Part shown: piece after piece, positions 60,401-62,274 of the stretch
How positions within the stretch are numbered: position 1 is the first letter of the stretch
Layout of the letters: every line of letters begins with the position of its first letter
Assembly: GCA_963082975.1 (NCBI GenBank)
Contig: OY720344.1
Span: 4,389,580-4,453,579, forward strand
Length of the DNA stretch: 64,000 bases
DNA from: Labia minor
Taxonomy: Eukaryota; Arthropoda; Insecta; Dermaptera; Spongiphoridae
Direction: 5' to 3'
Position numbers and translations under genes: made by a program
The notes under the pieces: generated by a model
Databases searched by the model: none
The model's input: the letters and a program-made list of their open reading frames with translations, nothing else
Told to the model about the DNA's origin: nothing

Positions 60401-61409
60401 AATGAAACTCAGACAAATGGCCTTTTGTCTGAGTGTATTGAAAAAGAGCCCGAAATTAATCATAATTTTGATGCCTCACCTTCAGCATTGAATGTTAGTG
60501 CAATCCAAGCAACACTTTCAAGACAAACGGACTTGCCTAAAGTAAAGTAAAGTAAAACCAGGAATCTATGCAGTAACGGGACTCGACTCCCAAAGCAATT
60601 TCGTATCAAAAGTTTAAAAAATTTTAAAAATATTTTTAATTTTGTATCTTATATGTATATTGCAGATTGGTGTTTGTTTGAAATAAATAAATAAATATAT
60701 TATTGTTATTATTATTATAATTTAAACATTGAGCAATGTTTGGAATGTGAATCAGCCTTGTATTGTGTTATGAGTGCTCAAGCTATAGGCCTAGATATTT
60801 GTTAAGTCGTTTTGGATGTGTACCTAAACTTAAAATAAAAAAAACTATGAAATAACGGGTGTTCAATTACTGGAATATCGAGCGTTCAAAAACTGGACAT
60901 GTCTGTTCAACCACTGGGATAAAATCATAAAAAATGTTGTGAATTTTTTTTTGCTTTTTATTTTTCAGTTAAGCACTGTTTAATATTTTTTTTAATAACT
61001 ACAATAATAAAGCTTTGTTAAAAATCCATTAGCTTAGTTTTACGGCTAATAGTATAGAACTTACAACAGGATCCGTGGTAAACTGGCTTTATTTGTTCAA
61101 CTACTGGCTGGGTCACCCTATTATAATTTTATAAAATATTAATGTTTTTTTTTATTATGTGTTATCACCAAGGGGTCTATATAGAATACCTACTTTTGTA
61201 TATAGAAAAGTATTATTTATTTACTTACCTTGAAAGGATCGATTCCACATTCTTTGTGTAATTTCAGTTCCATTTTCCACAGATCCTCCCAATTCGATAG
61301 TCTCATTAAGTGCCAAGGAATACAATAGGACAGCATCATAGAATGCTGTTATAAAGGTTGACACGGATTCGTTGCCCATGTCATGGTCGTATTCCTCTTT
61401 TGCTCGTGC
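19418..61409 (-). CDS. Receptor guanylate cyclase (NPR/Gyc32E-like), partial: 4 exons
   Basis: Membrane receptor that makes cGMP on ligand binding. Exons in transcription order: 61229-61409, 58316-58407, 24945-25083, 19418-19499; GT/AG borders and phases 1, 0, 1, 2 all agree. Together they encode about 164 residues: the end of the ANF-receptor domain ([29 protein letters not shown]), the membrane-proximal [11 protein letters not shown]...C motif, where natriuretic-peptide receptors keep a conserved disulfide pair, and one TM helix ([21 protein letters not shown]) ending with an Arg stop-transfer. The N-terminal ectodomain must lie beyond 64000, and the kinase-homology and cyclase domains left of 1. 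Introns of 2.8, 33.2 and 5.4 kb are filled with transposons. The IR gene lies antisense in the intron after the TM exon. Confidence 0.85.
19741..19766. repeat. (CA)n microsatellite
   Basis: About 13 CA units; a short (GT)n run follows at 19903-19921. Confidence 0.9.
20375..20830. repeat. Degenerate HINE-2-like sequence with paired CGG motifs
   Basis: 20430-20520 resembles the HINE-2 body (TGTATTGGTTT, TTAGTTTTTTCTTAATTTAA, ATGACGTCA). Beyond it two related segments, GGGGGCTCGGTGAACT (about 20704) and GGCGGCTCGGTGAACC (about 20781), form a direct repeat, each followed by AGGTATTC. No complete element could be delimited. Confidence 0.45.
20938..22318. mobile_element. 1.38-kb TIR DNA element carrying a CxxC gene
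   Basis: Ends CACAGGCCAAC at 20938 and GTTGGCCTGTG at 22318, followed inward on both sides by A/T tracts with AAAACTTTTTT. The flanking trinucleotide TTA occurs at 20935-20937 and 22319-22321, consistent with a 3-bp target duplication. It contains the frameshifted gene at 21283-22046. The CAC terminus and 3-bp duplication would suit a CACTA-type or related superfamily, but no transposase domain is recognised, so the superfamily is left open. Confidence 0.65.
21283..22046 (+). pseudogene. CxxC-rich transposon-borne protein, one frameshift
   Basis: The ATG at 21283 opens [39 protein letters not shown]. Near 21418-21421 (a GGGG run) the frame shifts by one base; the other frame then continues [48 protein letters not shown] and ends [20 protein letters not shown]...[12 protein letters not shown] to the stop at 22046. 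Three CxxC pairs suggest a zinc-binding N-terminal module. The family is repeated in many arthropod genomes and is usually annotated only as uncharacterised; the TIRs here suggest it travels with a DNA element. Lies in a cyclase intron on the opposite strand. Cargo versus transposase accessory is undecided. Confidence 0.65.
23225..23248. repeat. Poly(C) tract
   Basis: TCCCTCC followed by a run of C's, with (CT)n at 23088-23102 nearby. Confidence 0.85.
23326..23760. mobile_element. MITE with about 95-bp imperfect TIRs, copy 1
   Basis: Left end CAGTGGATTCCTTTTTTGAT and right end AAAAAAGGAATCCACTGG; the homology continues through AAACTTTCCTTAAG and GGGATAAAAATTATTAAAA on one side and their complements on the other. 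No coding capacity. A second copy lies at 40258-40669. In a cyclase intron. Confidence 0.75.
24060..24085. repeat. (AAT)n microsatellite
   Basis: Eight or nine AAT units. Confidence 0.9.
24395..24846 (+). mobile_element. Mariner deletion derivative with TIRs
   Basis: TIRs CGAGGTCTGTTCAAAAGAAA on the left and its near-perfect complement on the right, flanked by TA at 24393-24394 and 24847-24848. The + strand at 24553-24657 encodes [20 protein letters not shown] followed by [14 protein letters not shown] and a stop: the HPPYSPDLAPCDFFLF block around the last catalytic Asp, which is Asn here. 452 bp, non-autonomous. A truncated relative lies at 62275-62425. Confidence 0.85.
24945..25083 (-). 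CDS. Receptor guanylate cyclase exon (juxtamembrane ectodomain)
   Basis: The acceptor TGATTTCAG precedes 25083, the donor CAAG|GTAAAT follows 24945. Encodes [40 protein letters not shown] and SLCPDQ. The two Cys residues of the PKCGF...C motif and the W before PPPD are conserved in NPR receptors. NRT is a possible glycosylation site. Confidence 0.88.
25178..25467 (-). mobile_element. HINE-1 (Helentron-like), reverse, internally deleted
   Basis: Begins TCTGGAATGTCTCCACTCGT, the hairpin end, and finishes ATACTATCTCTGGCGAGATA, the 5' end, with the middle core missing. Keeps the CA-rich microsatellite at 25315-25352. Confidence 0.75.
25960..26560 (+). mobile_element. HINE-1 (Helentron-like), near-full copy
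   Basis: Starts CTATCTGGCCAGA and ends GCGAGATAGTCGAG followed by the hairpin TGGAG-ACA-CTCCA and GCTAA. Contains the TG microsatellite (26063-26085), the GATGAAATTTGGTA-like block, TTTTTTTCCTCTAAAGTGAC and CTCACGCGCCAACACGTGAC. The first bases differ from other copies. Confidence 0.75.
26890..27300 (-). pseudogene. Mariner-family transposase fragment
   Basis: On the - strand, frames give [10 protein letters not shown] (about 27200-27235), then [13 protein letters not shown], then [20 protein letters not shown] and [17 protein letters not shown]. These align to the catalytic HDNARPH and PYSPDLxPxDFFLFPxxK blocks of mariner transposases. Frameshifts and a stop show it is dead. It abuts the left end of the hAT element. 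Confidence 0.7.
27455..27616. repeat. Structured repeat, copy A
   Basis: About 160 bp shared with 29680-29836 at roughly 85-90% by eye. Contains the palindrome CTCACGTGAG, a pairing GGGGA/TTCCT block, and the 11-bp stem ATTCTTTTCTA / TAGAAAAGAAT. Not recognised as a known RNA or transposon. Confidence 0.6.
27719..28346 (+). mobile_element. HINE-1 (Helentron-like), full copy
   Basis: Reference copy. The 5' end is CTATCTCGCCAGAGATAGTA, followed by a TG/TATG microsatellite (27832-27889), GATGAAATTTGGTACATGG, the CTCACGCGCCAACACGT core, and the 3' GCGAGATAGT (inverse of the 5' ACTATCTCGC), CGAG, the hairpin TGGAG-ACA-CTCCA and GCTAA. Inserted in the hAT. Nine copies exist in the window. Confidence 0.75.
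28841..29023. other. GC-rich segment inside the hAT, not identified
   Basis: Open on both strands (60 residues on +, 71 on -) because it is GC-rich and low in stops; the + product is rich in Arg, Glu and Gly, the - product in Pro and Ser. Contains GGGAGGGTGGGAGGGAGG and AACATGGCGGC, a YY1-like site. No domain recognised. Confidence 0.35.
29312..29719 (+). CDS. Unidentified 135-codon ORF spanning two palindromes
   Basis: An open frame ends at 29719; the first ATG is at 29348 ([15 protein letters not shown]). The product includes [35 protein letters not shown] and [11 protein letters not shown]. Two perfect palindromes (29471-29515, 29515-29542) lie in frame inside it. Its 3' end overlaps structured repeat copy B. 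I do not recognise a family. It lies in the hAT next to the copia LTR and may be a fragment of another mobile element; real coding status is doubtful. Confidence 0.3.
   Translation: MVFSNSPKRSINMSSKFYTNVKRWRGGSSQKHIRHVSLVIIRGFASRRVDVMWIYLNKPPEGGFIQIYIGDSKESPIKVKISFFFLFNEAMLGILLHPNKFDFLNNQGWGGVKVMEWMERSQRVKDMIPPGRRGI
29471..29542. repeat. Two adjacent perfect palindromes
   Basis: The first has 21-bp arms around a GAA loop (29471-29515; arm ends AATAAACCCCCC). The second has 13-bp arms around AA (29515-29542; TATAGGAGACTCT / AGAGTCTCCTATA). They share one base at 29515. Confidence 0.9.
29680..29836. repeat. Structured repeat, copy B
   Basis: Second copy of the 27455 repeat. The CTCACGTGAG palindrome, the AGGGA-CGCCAA-TCCCT stem and the ATTCTTTTCTA / TAGAAAAGAAT stem are all kept. 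In the AGGGA stem, copy A has changes that still pair as G-U. Confidence 0.6.
29908..30056 (-). repeat. Copia 3' LTR
   Basis: Identical copy of the 34331 LTR, preceded on the - strand by the polypurine tract at 30057-30066. Confidence 0.93.
30130..32427 (-). CDS. Copia integrase C-terminus, reverse transcriptase and RNase H (765 codons)
   Basis: 3' part of the copia polyprotein. The annotated Met at 32427 ([20 protein letters not shown]) is internal to the integrase core and contains the E of its DDE triad region; translation would normally arrive from the upstream frame. Then the integrase tail with GKP-type linker, an acidic spacer, the RT domain ([16 protein letters not shown] at about 448-452), and RNase H ([16 protein letters not shown] at about 648-665), ending [13 protein letters not shown]...KQMN. 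Full length for the family. Only the frameshift around 32440 separates it from the first part. Confidence 0.92.
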   Translation of the reverse strand: MNKTLLEMTRCMLIQANLEHSFWAEAVITACYLRNRSPTSSLKGQIPYNILTNKKFNVSHLRTFGMRVHFLNKNNKNKLNSRTIEGIFIGYCEESKAYRVYDPMTRRVHITRDIKFINEFHNKNGDNLKYNDLLEENSKYNSLDIMIDKHNNDASLESDIDENNIGQQRGRGRPKMIKSGNRGRPRKVYQYKKSESENDEETIPSSRDSDVLSSEDELSIETTEGEVQGLNVELKIKDALLQEDSNLWKTAMRKEMITLIKNDTWTMVRKHENQNIVGSRFVLTTKNDNTKKARLVAKGYSQTYSIDYFDTYSPVARMSSVRTLMAKSIEEKWYIEQMDVEAAYLNGELEENIYMECPEGFNDILKDLVENENENIKKIALQMIKDFKKGKNILKLKKALYGLKQSGRQWYKKLDIKLKNLGMSPLESDPCIYIKNNNNNNKNVLILIIYVDDIIVIGSNKKDINEFKKNLSNDFNMKDMGEINQFLGIKFEYDRDKNVLSMNQTKYIDELLKRFNMEDCKTISTPIEKNLKLYKSENKENLNKYPYQSLIGSLNYISISTRPDITYAVNFLSQFNNCYDKEHFIAAKRVLRYLKGSKNIGLKFDGSSTPLCGYVDSDWGNSIIDRKSITGYAFTFKGGVIQWNSKKQNTVALSSTEAEYMAMGEAAKEAIYLQNFLKEINIEKNNKCTTIYCDNQGAKFIAENNAYKNRTKHIDIKHHFIKNLIKENRIKLKYLSTENMPADFLTKTVSKVNQEDCMRRLKQMN
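32424..34247 (-). CDS. Copia gag-protease-integrase part (607 codons)
   Basis: 5' part of the copia polyprotein, starting [20 protein letters not shown] at 34247, 83 bases inside the 5' LTR. Gag is residues 1 to about 260 with an Asn/Lys-rich linker; the CCHC knuckle [14 protein letters not shown] is at about 270-283; the protease active site [11 protein letters not shown] at about 302-312; the integrase HHCC zinc finger (HKRYGH...CEIC) at about 437-477; the first catalytic Asp in HTDICGPF at about 500 and the second in QSDNGKEYI at about 565-573. The frame ends shortly after PYTPQQ because one base is missing relative to the family, shifting the remainder into the next frame. A sequencing error in the A-run there is possible. 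Confidence 0.92.
   Translation of the reverse strand: MEFLKIEPLHRHNYDTWKIQMEAILVKNGYWNIVSGNQKRSNIDEKDTKGIEKWDLLDQKAKSDLILSITPRELRIVKNLNSSSEIWNKLKETFESKGPAKKAYLLKKLILSKMNISDNMDDYLNTFCEIIEKLKDIEFIINDELLCIILLYSLPDEYENFRCAIETRDTLPSLDNLKIKLLEEFECRGSQGDSSNQSNFIKNRNKNRPINKNYNFKNNPYKNNSLNKYNENNNNKYNTNKKHNFFNRDKRSTDYNKFSNSNNEIKNKIICFRCKGEGHKISQCPSKSTHMLALKVTDDKNDWILDSGCTNHMINNKELLENIRHPKLNCLTLADNSKINIDCIGDMIININNRQIELTDVLYVPKLKTNLLSVGSFTDKNFEVLFKNHNAFITNNDELMFTAKKKENGLYYLNENIKNKDKNDFSYYLNKNKLSKLDIWHKRYGHLNERDLKLITKSDQVFGLDQSILNENLDNCEICIKGKLSQTPFKNSNSQKNLEILEIIHTDICGPFRTTSIGGNKYFITFIDEASRYCEVKFLKYKSQAFEAFIEYKNYIENMTDKRIKYLQSDNGKEYINNRFNNFLKKSGIKRRLTVPYTPQQKDYLNV
34319..34330 (-). other. Copia primer-binding site
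   Basis: GGTTATGGGCCC directly after the 5' LTR on the - strand, the copia-type site complementary to the anticodon-arm fragment of initiator tRNA-Met. Confidence 0.8.
34331..34479 (-). repeat. Copia 5' LTR
   Basis: On - it reads TGTTAAAG to CTCCAACA; contains a TATATATATTTATAG stretch that may serve as promoter. Identical to the LTR at 29908-30056. Confidence 0.93.
34900..35155 (+). pseudogene. hAT transposase C-terminus
   Basis: The + frame reads [52 protein letters not shown], a TAG stop, then [18 protein letters not shown]. This is the hAT dimerisation region (cE..FS.mn..K...R..l....l...lri) at the protein end. The stop shows it is inactive. It lies 440 bp before the right hAT terminus, as expected. 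Confidence 0.8.
35770..36150 (+). pseudogene. Mariner-family transposase fragment
   Basis: Frames on + give [20 protein letters not shown] then [18 protein letters not shown], matching the catalytic HHDNARPHT block (second Asp), and then a frameshifted, degraded [24 protein letters not shown] and KTFKNHND stretch matching the third catalytic block. No TIRs seen. It is distinct from the other mariner fragments. Confidence 0.6.
36151..37378. other. AT-rich intron sequence
   Basis: No gene or bounded element seen. A (GA)n microsatellite lies at 37319-37338 and a short G/A-rich run follows to 37378. The - frame at 37199-37402 is only a low-complexity reading. Confidence 0.5.
37387..38107. mobile_element. 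hAT-type MITE split by HINE-1
   Basis: The left end CAGTGATGATTCTCAACC and the right end GGTTGAGAATCACTG are hAT TIRs. An 8-bp target duplication, ATCTAGGT / ATCTAGAT (one mismatch), flanks them at 37379-37386 and 38108-38115. Removing the internal HINE-1 leaves about 270 bp, so it is a MITE. GGCGGCACA and CGCGGTACA occur as internal subterminal motifs. Confidence 0.82.
37411..37859 (+). mobile_element. HINE-1 (Helentron-like), lacking microsatellite part
   Basis: Starts ACTATCTCGCCAG, jumps directly to TTTCAGCTAGAATGATG, and then follows the reference copy to TGGAGACACTCCAGCTAA. Inserted 24 bp inside the hAT-MITE, so it is younger than it. Confidence 0.75.
38116..40257. other. AT-rich intron sequence
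   Basis: Mostly without features. 38970-39100 is a less AT-rich patch containing AACAGAACTGATATGCCGG, which partly resembles 11905-11945 (GTAGAACTGATATCGCC), perhaps a shared element relic. 39830-40200 has short broken frames only. Confidence 0.45.
40258..40669. mobile_element. MITE (same family as 23326), copy 2
   Basis: Shares GATAAAAATTATTAAAATTT, CTACCATATTTTA, TTCACTAATTTTCTGTT, CTATATCCAAACCGAA, GGCTGCTCATTC and the end AAAGGAATCCACTGGCAA with the 23326 copy. The left terminus is degraded. Confidence 0.7.
41535..41805 (-). mobile_element. tRNA-derived SINE, copy 2
   Basis: On the - strand: AGGCGCCATTGGGTGTGTGG, GGTAGCGAACCTGCCTCACA, CATGGTCCCGGGCCTGGCAA (box B partly deleted), then CAAGAAAATCAAGGTACAG and GTACAAAGTCAGAG followed by the T-run. 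Flanked by (ATT)n on both sides, likely part of the target. Confidence 0.8.
41881..41990. repeat. (AG)n-rich segment
   Basis: AG runs at 41881-41900 and 41976-41990, with purine-rich DNA between. Confidence 0.8.
42421..42588. mobile_element. hAT-type MITE remnant
   Basis: GCGATTCTCAACCGCGA on the left and GGATTGAGAATCG on the right are inverted, similar to the 37387 MITE ends. Interior is G-rich at the right side. Confidence 0.55.
42594..42840. mobile_element. Second hAT-like fragment with poly(G)
   Basis: Begins CAGGGATTCTCAACATGGGG followed by a run of about 18 G's (42605-42622). Carries ATTTTTTTCAATACGGTT, which partly resembles the interior of the 37387 MITE. A G-rich run at 42797-42817 may mark the other end. 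Confidence 0.45.
43021..43370 (-). mobile_element. Mariner deletion derivative with TIRs
   Basis: TIRs ACGAGGGTGGGGTGAAAAG on both ends in inverted orientation, flanked by TA. On the - strand, about 43115-43175 encodes [20 protein letters not shown], then ET: the block around the first catalytic Asp of mariner transposases, better preserved than in the 11508 copy. About 350 bp, non-autonomous. Confidence 0.85.
43504..43539. repeat. (TA)n microsatellite
   Basis: About 17 TA units. Confidence 0.9.
43723..44274 (+). mobile_element. HINE-1 (Helentron-like), ends degraded
   Basis: Starts inside the 5' block (AAATTTTCGATGTCGAGA), carries a shortened TG/TATG tract, the core and CTCACGCGCCAACACGTGAC, and ends TTGCGAGACACTCCAGCC, where the bases between GCGAGA and CACTCC are deleted so the hairpin is broken. 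Confidence 0.72.
44275..45876. other. AT-rich intron with microsatellites
   Basis: (AAT)n at 44329-44355, (GATA)n at 44932-44946 and (CA)n at 45050-45061. No open frame or bounded element seen. Confidence 0.55.
45877..46486 (+). mobile_element. HINE-1 (Helentron-like), near-full copy
   Basis: TATCTCGCCAGAGATAGTAT at the start, (TG)n/TATG at 45982-46017, the usual core, and GCGAGATAGTCGAGTGGAGA then CACTCCAGCTAA at the end. Confidence 0.75.
46487..47278. other. Intron sequence without recognisable feature
   Basis: 46640-46830 is less AT-rich but has stops in all frames. (AAC)n at 46848-46863. Confidence 0.45.
47279..47413 (-). mobile_element. HINE-1 3' end fragment, reverse
   Basis: TCTGGAGTGTCTCCACTCGA followed by CTATCTCGCA and the AT-rich part to AACCAGCGCAT, then unrelated sequence; only the terminal 135 bp are present. 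Confidence 0.72.
47585..47720 (+). pseudogene. LINE reverse transcriptase fragment
   Basis: A frame reads [14 protein letters not shown], a decayed version of the EYQCGFRPNRSTLDQ block seen at about 3010-3050. Too short to say more. Confidence 0.5.
47998..48171. mobile_element. Small inverted-repeat element
   Basis: AATGAAAGCGTGGACGCCAA + ACATGCAG at the left matches the complement CTGCATGT + TTGGTGCCCATGCTTTCATT at the right, with two mismatches over about 28 bp. Non-coding interior. Confidence 0.7.
48169..48813 (+). mobile_element. HINE-2 (Helentron-like), full copy
   Basis: TTACCGACCGACGATAGTAA at the start, a long TCTGTCCG microsatellite (48290-48332), the GATTTTGATGAAATTTGGTA block, two copies of TTTTCACACCAAATTTCACA, and at the end CCGTCGGTCGGTTCGG, the hairpin GACCTG-GCCA-CAGGTC and AACTTATT. 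Very similar to 16573-17191. Confidence 0.72.
49084..50300. mobile_element. Composite element with GC-rich ends, LINE piece inside
   Basis: Left part ACTAGCTGCTCAGAGCTCCT, then GACGGGGGCTCCGCCCCCTG (a hairpin). Right part includes GGTCTGGTGGCCAGCCCC and a (CAGA)n microsatellite (50241-50269), then ACACATTACACTTGCTTTTA. Such ACTAGCTG...(CAGA)n elements are common in insect genomes. Whether the two ends belong to one element interrupted by the LINE piece is inference. Confidence 0.4.
49160..49740 (-). pseudogene. RTE-like LINE C-terminal fragment
   Basis: On the - strand: [20 protein letters not shown] (about 49450-49510), [20 protein letters not shown] (about 49375-49435), then [31 protein letters not shown] (49270-49375) and a degraded tail. 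This is the standard C-terminus of the RTE-like LINE whose other pieces lie at 2740, 6690 and 8320. Upstream codons are broken. Confidence 0.7.
50301..51362. other. AT-rich intron sequence
   Basis: No gene recognised. 50515-50790 is a less AT-rich patch with stops in all frames and two TTAGTT-rich stretches after it. Confidence 0.45.
51377..51409 (-). other. Jockey poly(A) tail
   Basis: 33 T's on +, i.e. the A-tail of the minus-strand LINE transcript, directly beside the left target duplication. Confidence 0.9.
51612..51745 (-). pseudogene. Jockey ORF2 C-terminal tail in shifted frame
   Basis: [20 protein letters not shown] then [20 protein letters not shown] is the conserved jockey C-terminal tail, separated from the main ORF2 by a frameshift near 51740. 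It is followed by a 200-bp 3' UTR and the poly(A). Confidence 0.85.
51739..54273 (-). CDS. Jockey ORF2: endonuclease and reverse transcriptase
   Basis: Start chosen at 54273 ([20 protein letters not shown]), where the ATG overlaps the ORF1 stop; the same frame is open to 54330. Order: AP endonuclease with WNANGL, ISETHF (catalytic Glu), [12 protein letters not shown] and NSDHSPI (DH) in residues 1-230; a linker; RT with [73 protein letters not shown], the catalytic FADDTAVMA at about residue 660, and [13 protein letters not shown]. The frame ends at 51739 after [11 protein letters not shown] by a frameshift; the normal end continues in another frame to 51612. Nearly full length, about 845 of about 885 codons. 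Confidence 0.92.
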   Translation of the reverse strand: MANQIRILEWNANGLLQHQQELQAVLEIEKIDCCLISETHFTKQSFIKFKGYKTYHTIHPDNAAKGGSAIIIKESIIHHQEMDYQTDEIQATSVNVRTKLHDVIITALYSPPRHAIKKEQYVDFLYSLGNRFIIGGDFNAKHTHWGARLTTSKGKELLAATNQLNCEVLSTGKPTYWPTDPSKIPDVIDFFVIRNISSNYVQIEDAWDMNSDHSPILLTLSDSVIRKENPPRLSNTRTDWESFKIQLEEQINLSVPIRSEKQLDDEVELFIKNIQQAAWENTPQIVYRTKGNNYPKMIRNLISEKRKLRRKWQQTRAPVDKRALNNATQQLKREIQRVKNEAIGEYLSGLTNNEKTDYSLWKATKQLIRPIIHNPPIRNADGTWARNNIQKASRFAEHLESIFQPNDGEDPQNWTELKQEQVIIKPATSKEVSNEIKLNMNSKKAPGFDLITGEVLKQLPRKAIIKLTNLINASLRLKYVPQMWKIAEVIMIPKPGKSPNDVASYRPISLLPVISKLFEKILLKRIKPIIEEKNLIPSHQFGFRERHSTIEQVHRITNVIEKTLEERKVCSTIFLDVAQAFDKVWHEGLFHKLNLFLPQEFSQLLQSYLADRYFRIKQEDVYSELKEIKAGVPQGSVLGPILYLLYTSDIPDLEKDIIATFADDTAVMAVGQDHEEAAEKLQTSINKIYTWTKTWRIKLNENKSMHIDFTNKRRQHLPIRINDTQIPHVDSAKYLGMTLDARLRWKVHVKKKREELGIKLKKMYWLLGRNSKLSTFNKLLLYKQILKPVWTYGIQLWGCASKSTIEVIQRFQNKVLRSIVDAPWYCRNRDIHRDLQMDTVDQTC
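54266..55456 (-). pseudogene. Jockey ORF1 (gag-like), one premature stop
   Basis: Nucleic-acid-binding ORF1 protein of a jockey-type LINE. The frame is open from the right edge ([16 protein letters not shown]) with a basic, acidic-patch N-terminal region, is stopped by TGA at 55274-55276, and reopens. The ATG at 55153 ([14 protein letters not shown]) is the first Met of the long remaining frame of 295 codons. An RRM-like region ([20 protein letters not shown]) is followed by three CCHC knuckles: [27 protein letters not shown] and [16 protein letters not shown] Lys/Ser-rich tail and a short coiled coil ([20 protein letters not shown]) end the protein. Confidence 0.9.
55589..55744. repeat. Inverted repeat, 64-bp arms
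   Basis: The left arm GAACTGTTTTATAAATTGTT... (55589-55652) pairs with 55681-55744 with very few mismatches; 28-bp loop. Non-coding; likely a palindromic MITE, starting about 115 bp beyond the jockey insertion site. Confidence 0.8.
55745..56609. other. AT-rich intron sequence
   Basis: (TA)n at 56057-56074 and (AAT)n at 56201-56219; no gene seen. 55760-55870 is richer in GC and partly open on +, but has no recognised domain. Confidence 0.45.
56610..56888 (-). mobile_element. tRNA-derived SINE, copy 3, with target duplication
   Basis: Best-delimited copy: the 14-bp direct repeat TGTATATTTCATAA at 56590-56603 and 56889-56902. On - it reads AGGCGCCATTGGGTGTGTGG, a box-A-like TGGGTAGCGAACC, box-B GGTTCAAGTAC-like (about 56828-56842), CTTTTGTACG-complement at the end and a T-run. 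It can be transcribed from an internal Pol III promoter; moved by a LINE. Confidence 0.85.
57105..57701 (+). mobile_element. HINE-1 (Helentron-like), near-full copy
   Basis: ACTATCTAGCCAGAGGTAGT at the start with substitutions, TG/TATG tract, usual core, GCGAGATATTCGAGTGGAGA and CACTCCAG at the end. The terminal GCTAA is changed. Confidence 0.74.
57907..58046 (-). mobile_element. tRNA-derived SINE, copy 4, truncated
   Basis: Only the tRNA-related head and the beginning of the body remain: AGGCGCCACTGGGTGAGAGG, GGTCCCGGGTTTAAGTCGCG (box B with a change), up to TTGATCCCGG-complement. The 3' half is missing. Confidence 0.72.
58316..58407 (-). CDS. Receptor guanylate cyclase exon (ANF-receptor domain end)
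   Basis: The acceptor TTAACAG precedes 58407, the donor CAA|GTAAGT follows 58316. With the carried base it encodes [14 protein letters not shown] then [17 protein letters not shown], matching the GxTGxVxIDxNGDRxxDYxLxDM stretch of natriuretic-peptide-type receptors. Confidence 0.88.
59575..59777. mobile_element. G-rich hAT-like element, left part
   Basis: CAGCTATTCTCAAAGGGGTC followed by repeated GGGGGTCTTTGG and ATCACCAAGGGGTCC units. The motif ATCACCAAGGGGTC recurs at 61163-61176, after the 59780-61122 element, suggesting that the latter split it. Confidence 0.5.
59780..61122. mobile_element. TIR DNA element with subterminal 13-mers
   Basis: Inverted ends ATAGGGTGACCCAGCCAGTA + GTTGAAC (left) and the exact complement (right) over at least 27 bp, with TA outside both (59778-59779, 61123-61124). 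The 13-mer CCAGTAGTTGAAC or close variants occurs at 59794, 59812 and 60203, and inverted at 60861, 60884, 60905 and 61095. A + frame at about 60355-60545 ([20 protein letters not shown], from [20 protein letters not shown]) looks like decayed coding sequence. Superfamily not certain; a TA target and such subterminal repeats fit a Tc1/mariner/pogo relative. Confidence 0.68.
61229..61409 (-). CDS. Receptor guanylate cyclase exon (ANF-receptor domain)
   Basis: The acceptor GATTTAAG precedes 61409; the donor TTTCAAG|GTAAGTAA follows 61229. 60 codons plus one base: [37 protein letters not shown], then [19 protein letters not shown]. The [14 protein letters not shown] and MWNRTFxG patterns are typical of the second lobe of receptor guanylate cyclases. 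NES, NET, NGT and NRS are potential N-glycosylation sites. Confidence 0.85.
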
Positions 61410-61529
61410 CTTAAATCATTAAATATAAATAAAAAAAATAATTGAAATAAATAATAAATAATAGCCATTAGGAGTATGAATTTAAATTAAAAACAAAAAA
61501 GATATAATAATTTTCATTTGTTTACATTA

Positions 61530-61807
61530 AAAAAAAACCTCTGACTTTGTACGTCCTACGCAAGGACATCGCCTATCAATGAGGTGTCCTATGATCAGTA
61601 GAACGGGTCCTCTCAACCTTTACCTTGATTTTCTTGATCGGAGGCGCTACTTTTTATCAAATAGCTTCCCAATGTTGATCCCGGAGGCTGAGTTGGCCCG
61701 TCCCATACACCCCAGCTAGAGAAATTCCCTTGCCAGGCCCGGGACTTGAACCCGGGACCATGTGAATGGGAGGCAGGTTCACTACCCGCACACTCAATGG
61801 AATCTTC
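61530..61807 (-). mobile_element. tRNA-derived SINE, copy 5, with target duplication
   Basis: 13-bp direct repeat TTTGTTTACATTA at 61517-61529 and 61808-61820. Box B is intact here: GGTTCAAGTCC near 61741-61755 on the - strand, within CCCGGGTTCAAGTCCCGGG. Box-A-like GCGGGTAGTGAACC lies near 61775. The head end differs from the other copies (AATCTTC in place of GGCGCCT). Only about 120 bp from a cyclase exon. Confidence 0.85.
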
Positions 61808-61820
61808 TTTGTTTACATTA

Positions 61821-62274
61821 TTGATGTTTGTTTTGAATATATGATCCAACAATAAGTTAATTAATTTATTATTATTAAATATAAAATAATTAAGTGATTT
61901 GAAGAGAAAAACTTGCTCTTTTTATTTTTAATTAATTTGAGACATAAATATTAAGAAATAAAAAAGTGCATGTATATATACATTTTAATTTAGTTAAAAA
62001 TAATTATTGTTCGTATCTTCTACTTGTTATTTATATAATAAATATATTTGTTTGTTTTTTTAATTGAACAAAAGAAATGATGAGATGAGACCTACAATTA
62101 TTTTAAAATTTAATTTTAAAGAAAAACTCAAAGATGTTGACAATAAGATAAGTTTATAAAAATAAAAATAAAAGATAAAATAATAAGTATGCTATTCATG
62201 TGTTATTTATTATGATTATTTTATTTTTATTCCAAATACCATAACACAAAGATTATACGTATATTTTATAAGAA
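61821..62274. other. AT-rich intron sequence
   Basis: No gene or element recognised. Confidence 0.5.

Noticed and set aside
61735..61800. Possible functional tRNA gene
   Set aside because: Box A and box B are present, but no acceptor stem closes and the segment is continuous with the SINE body flanked by target duplications.
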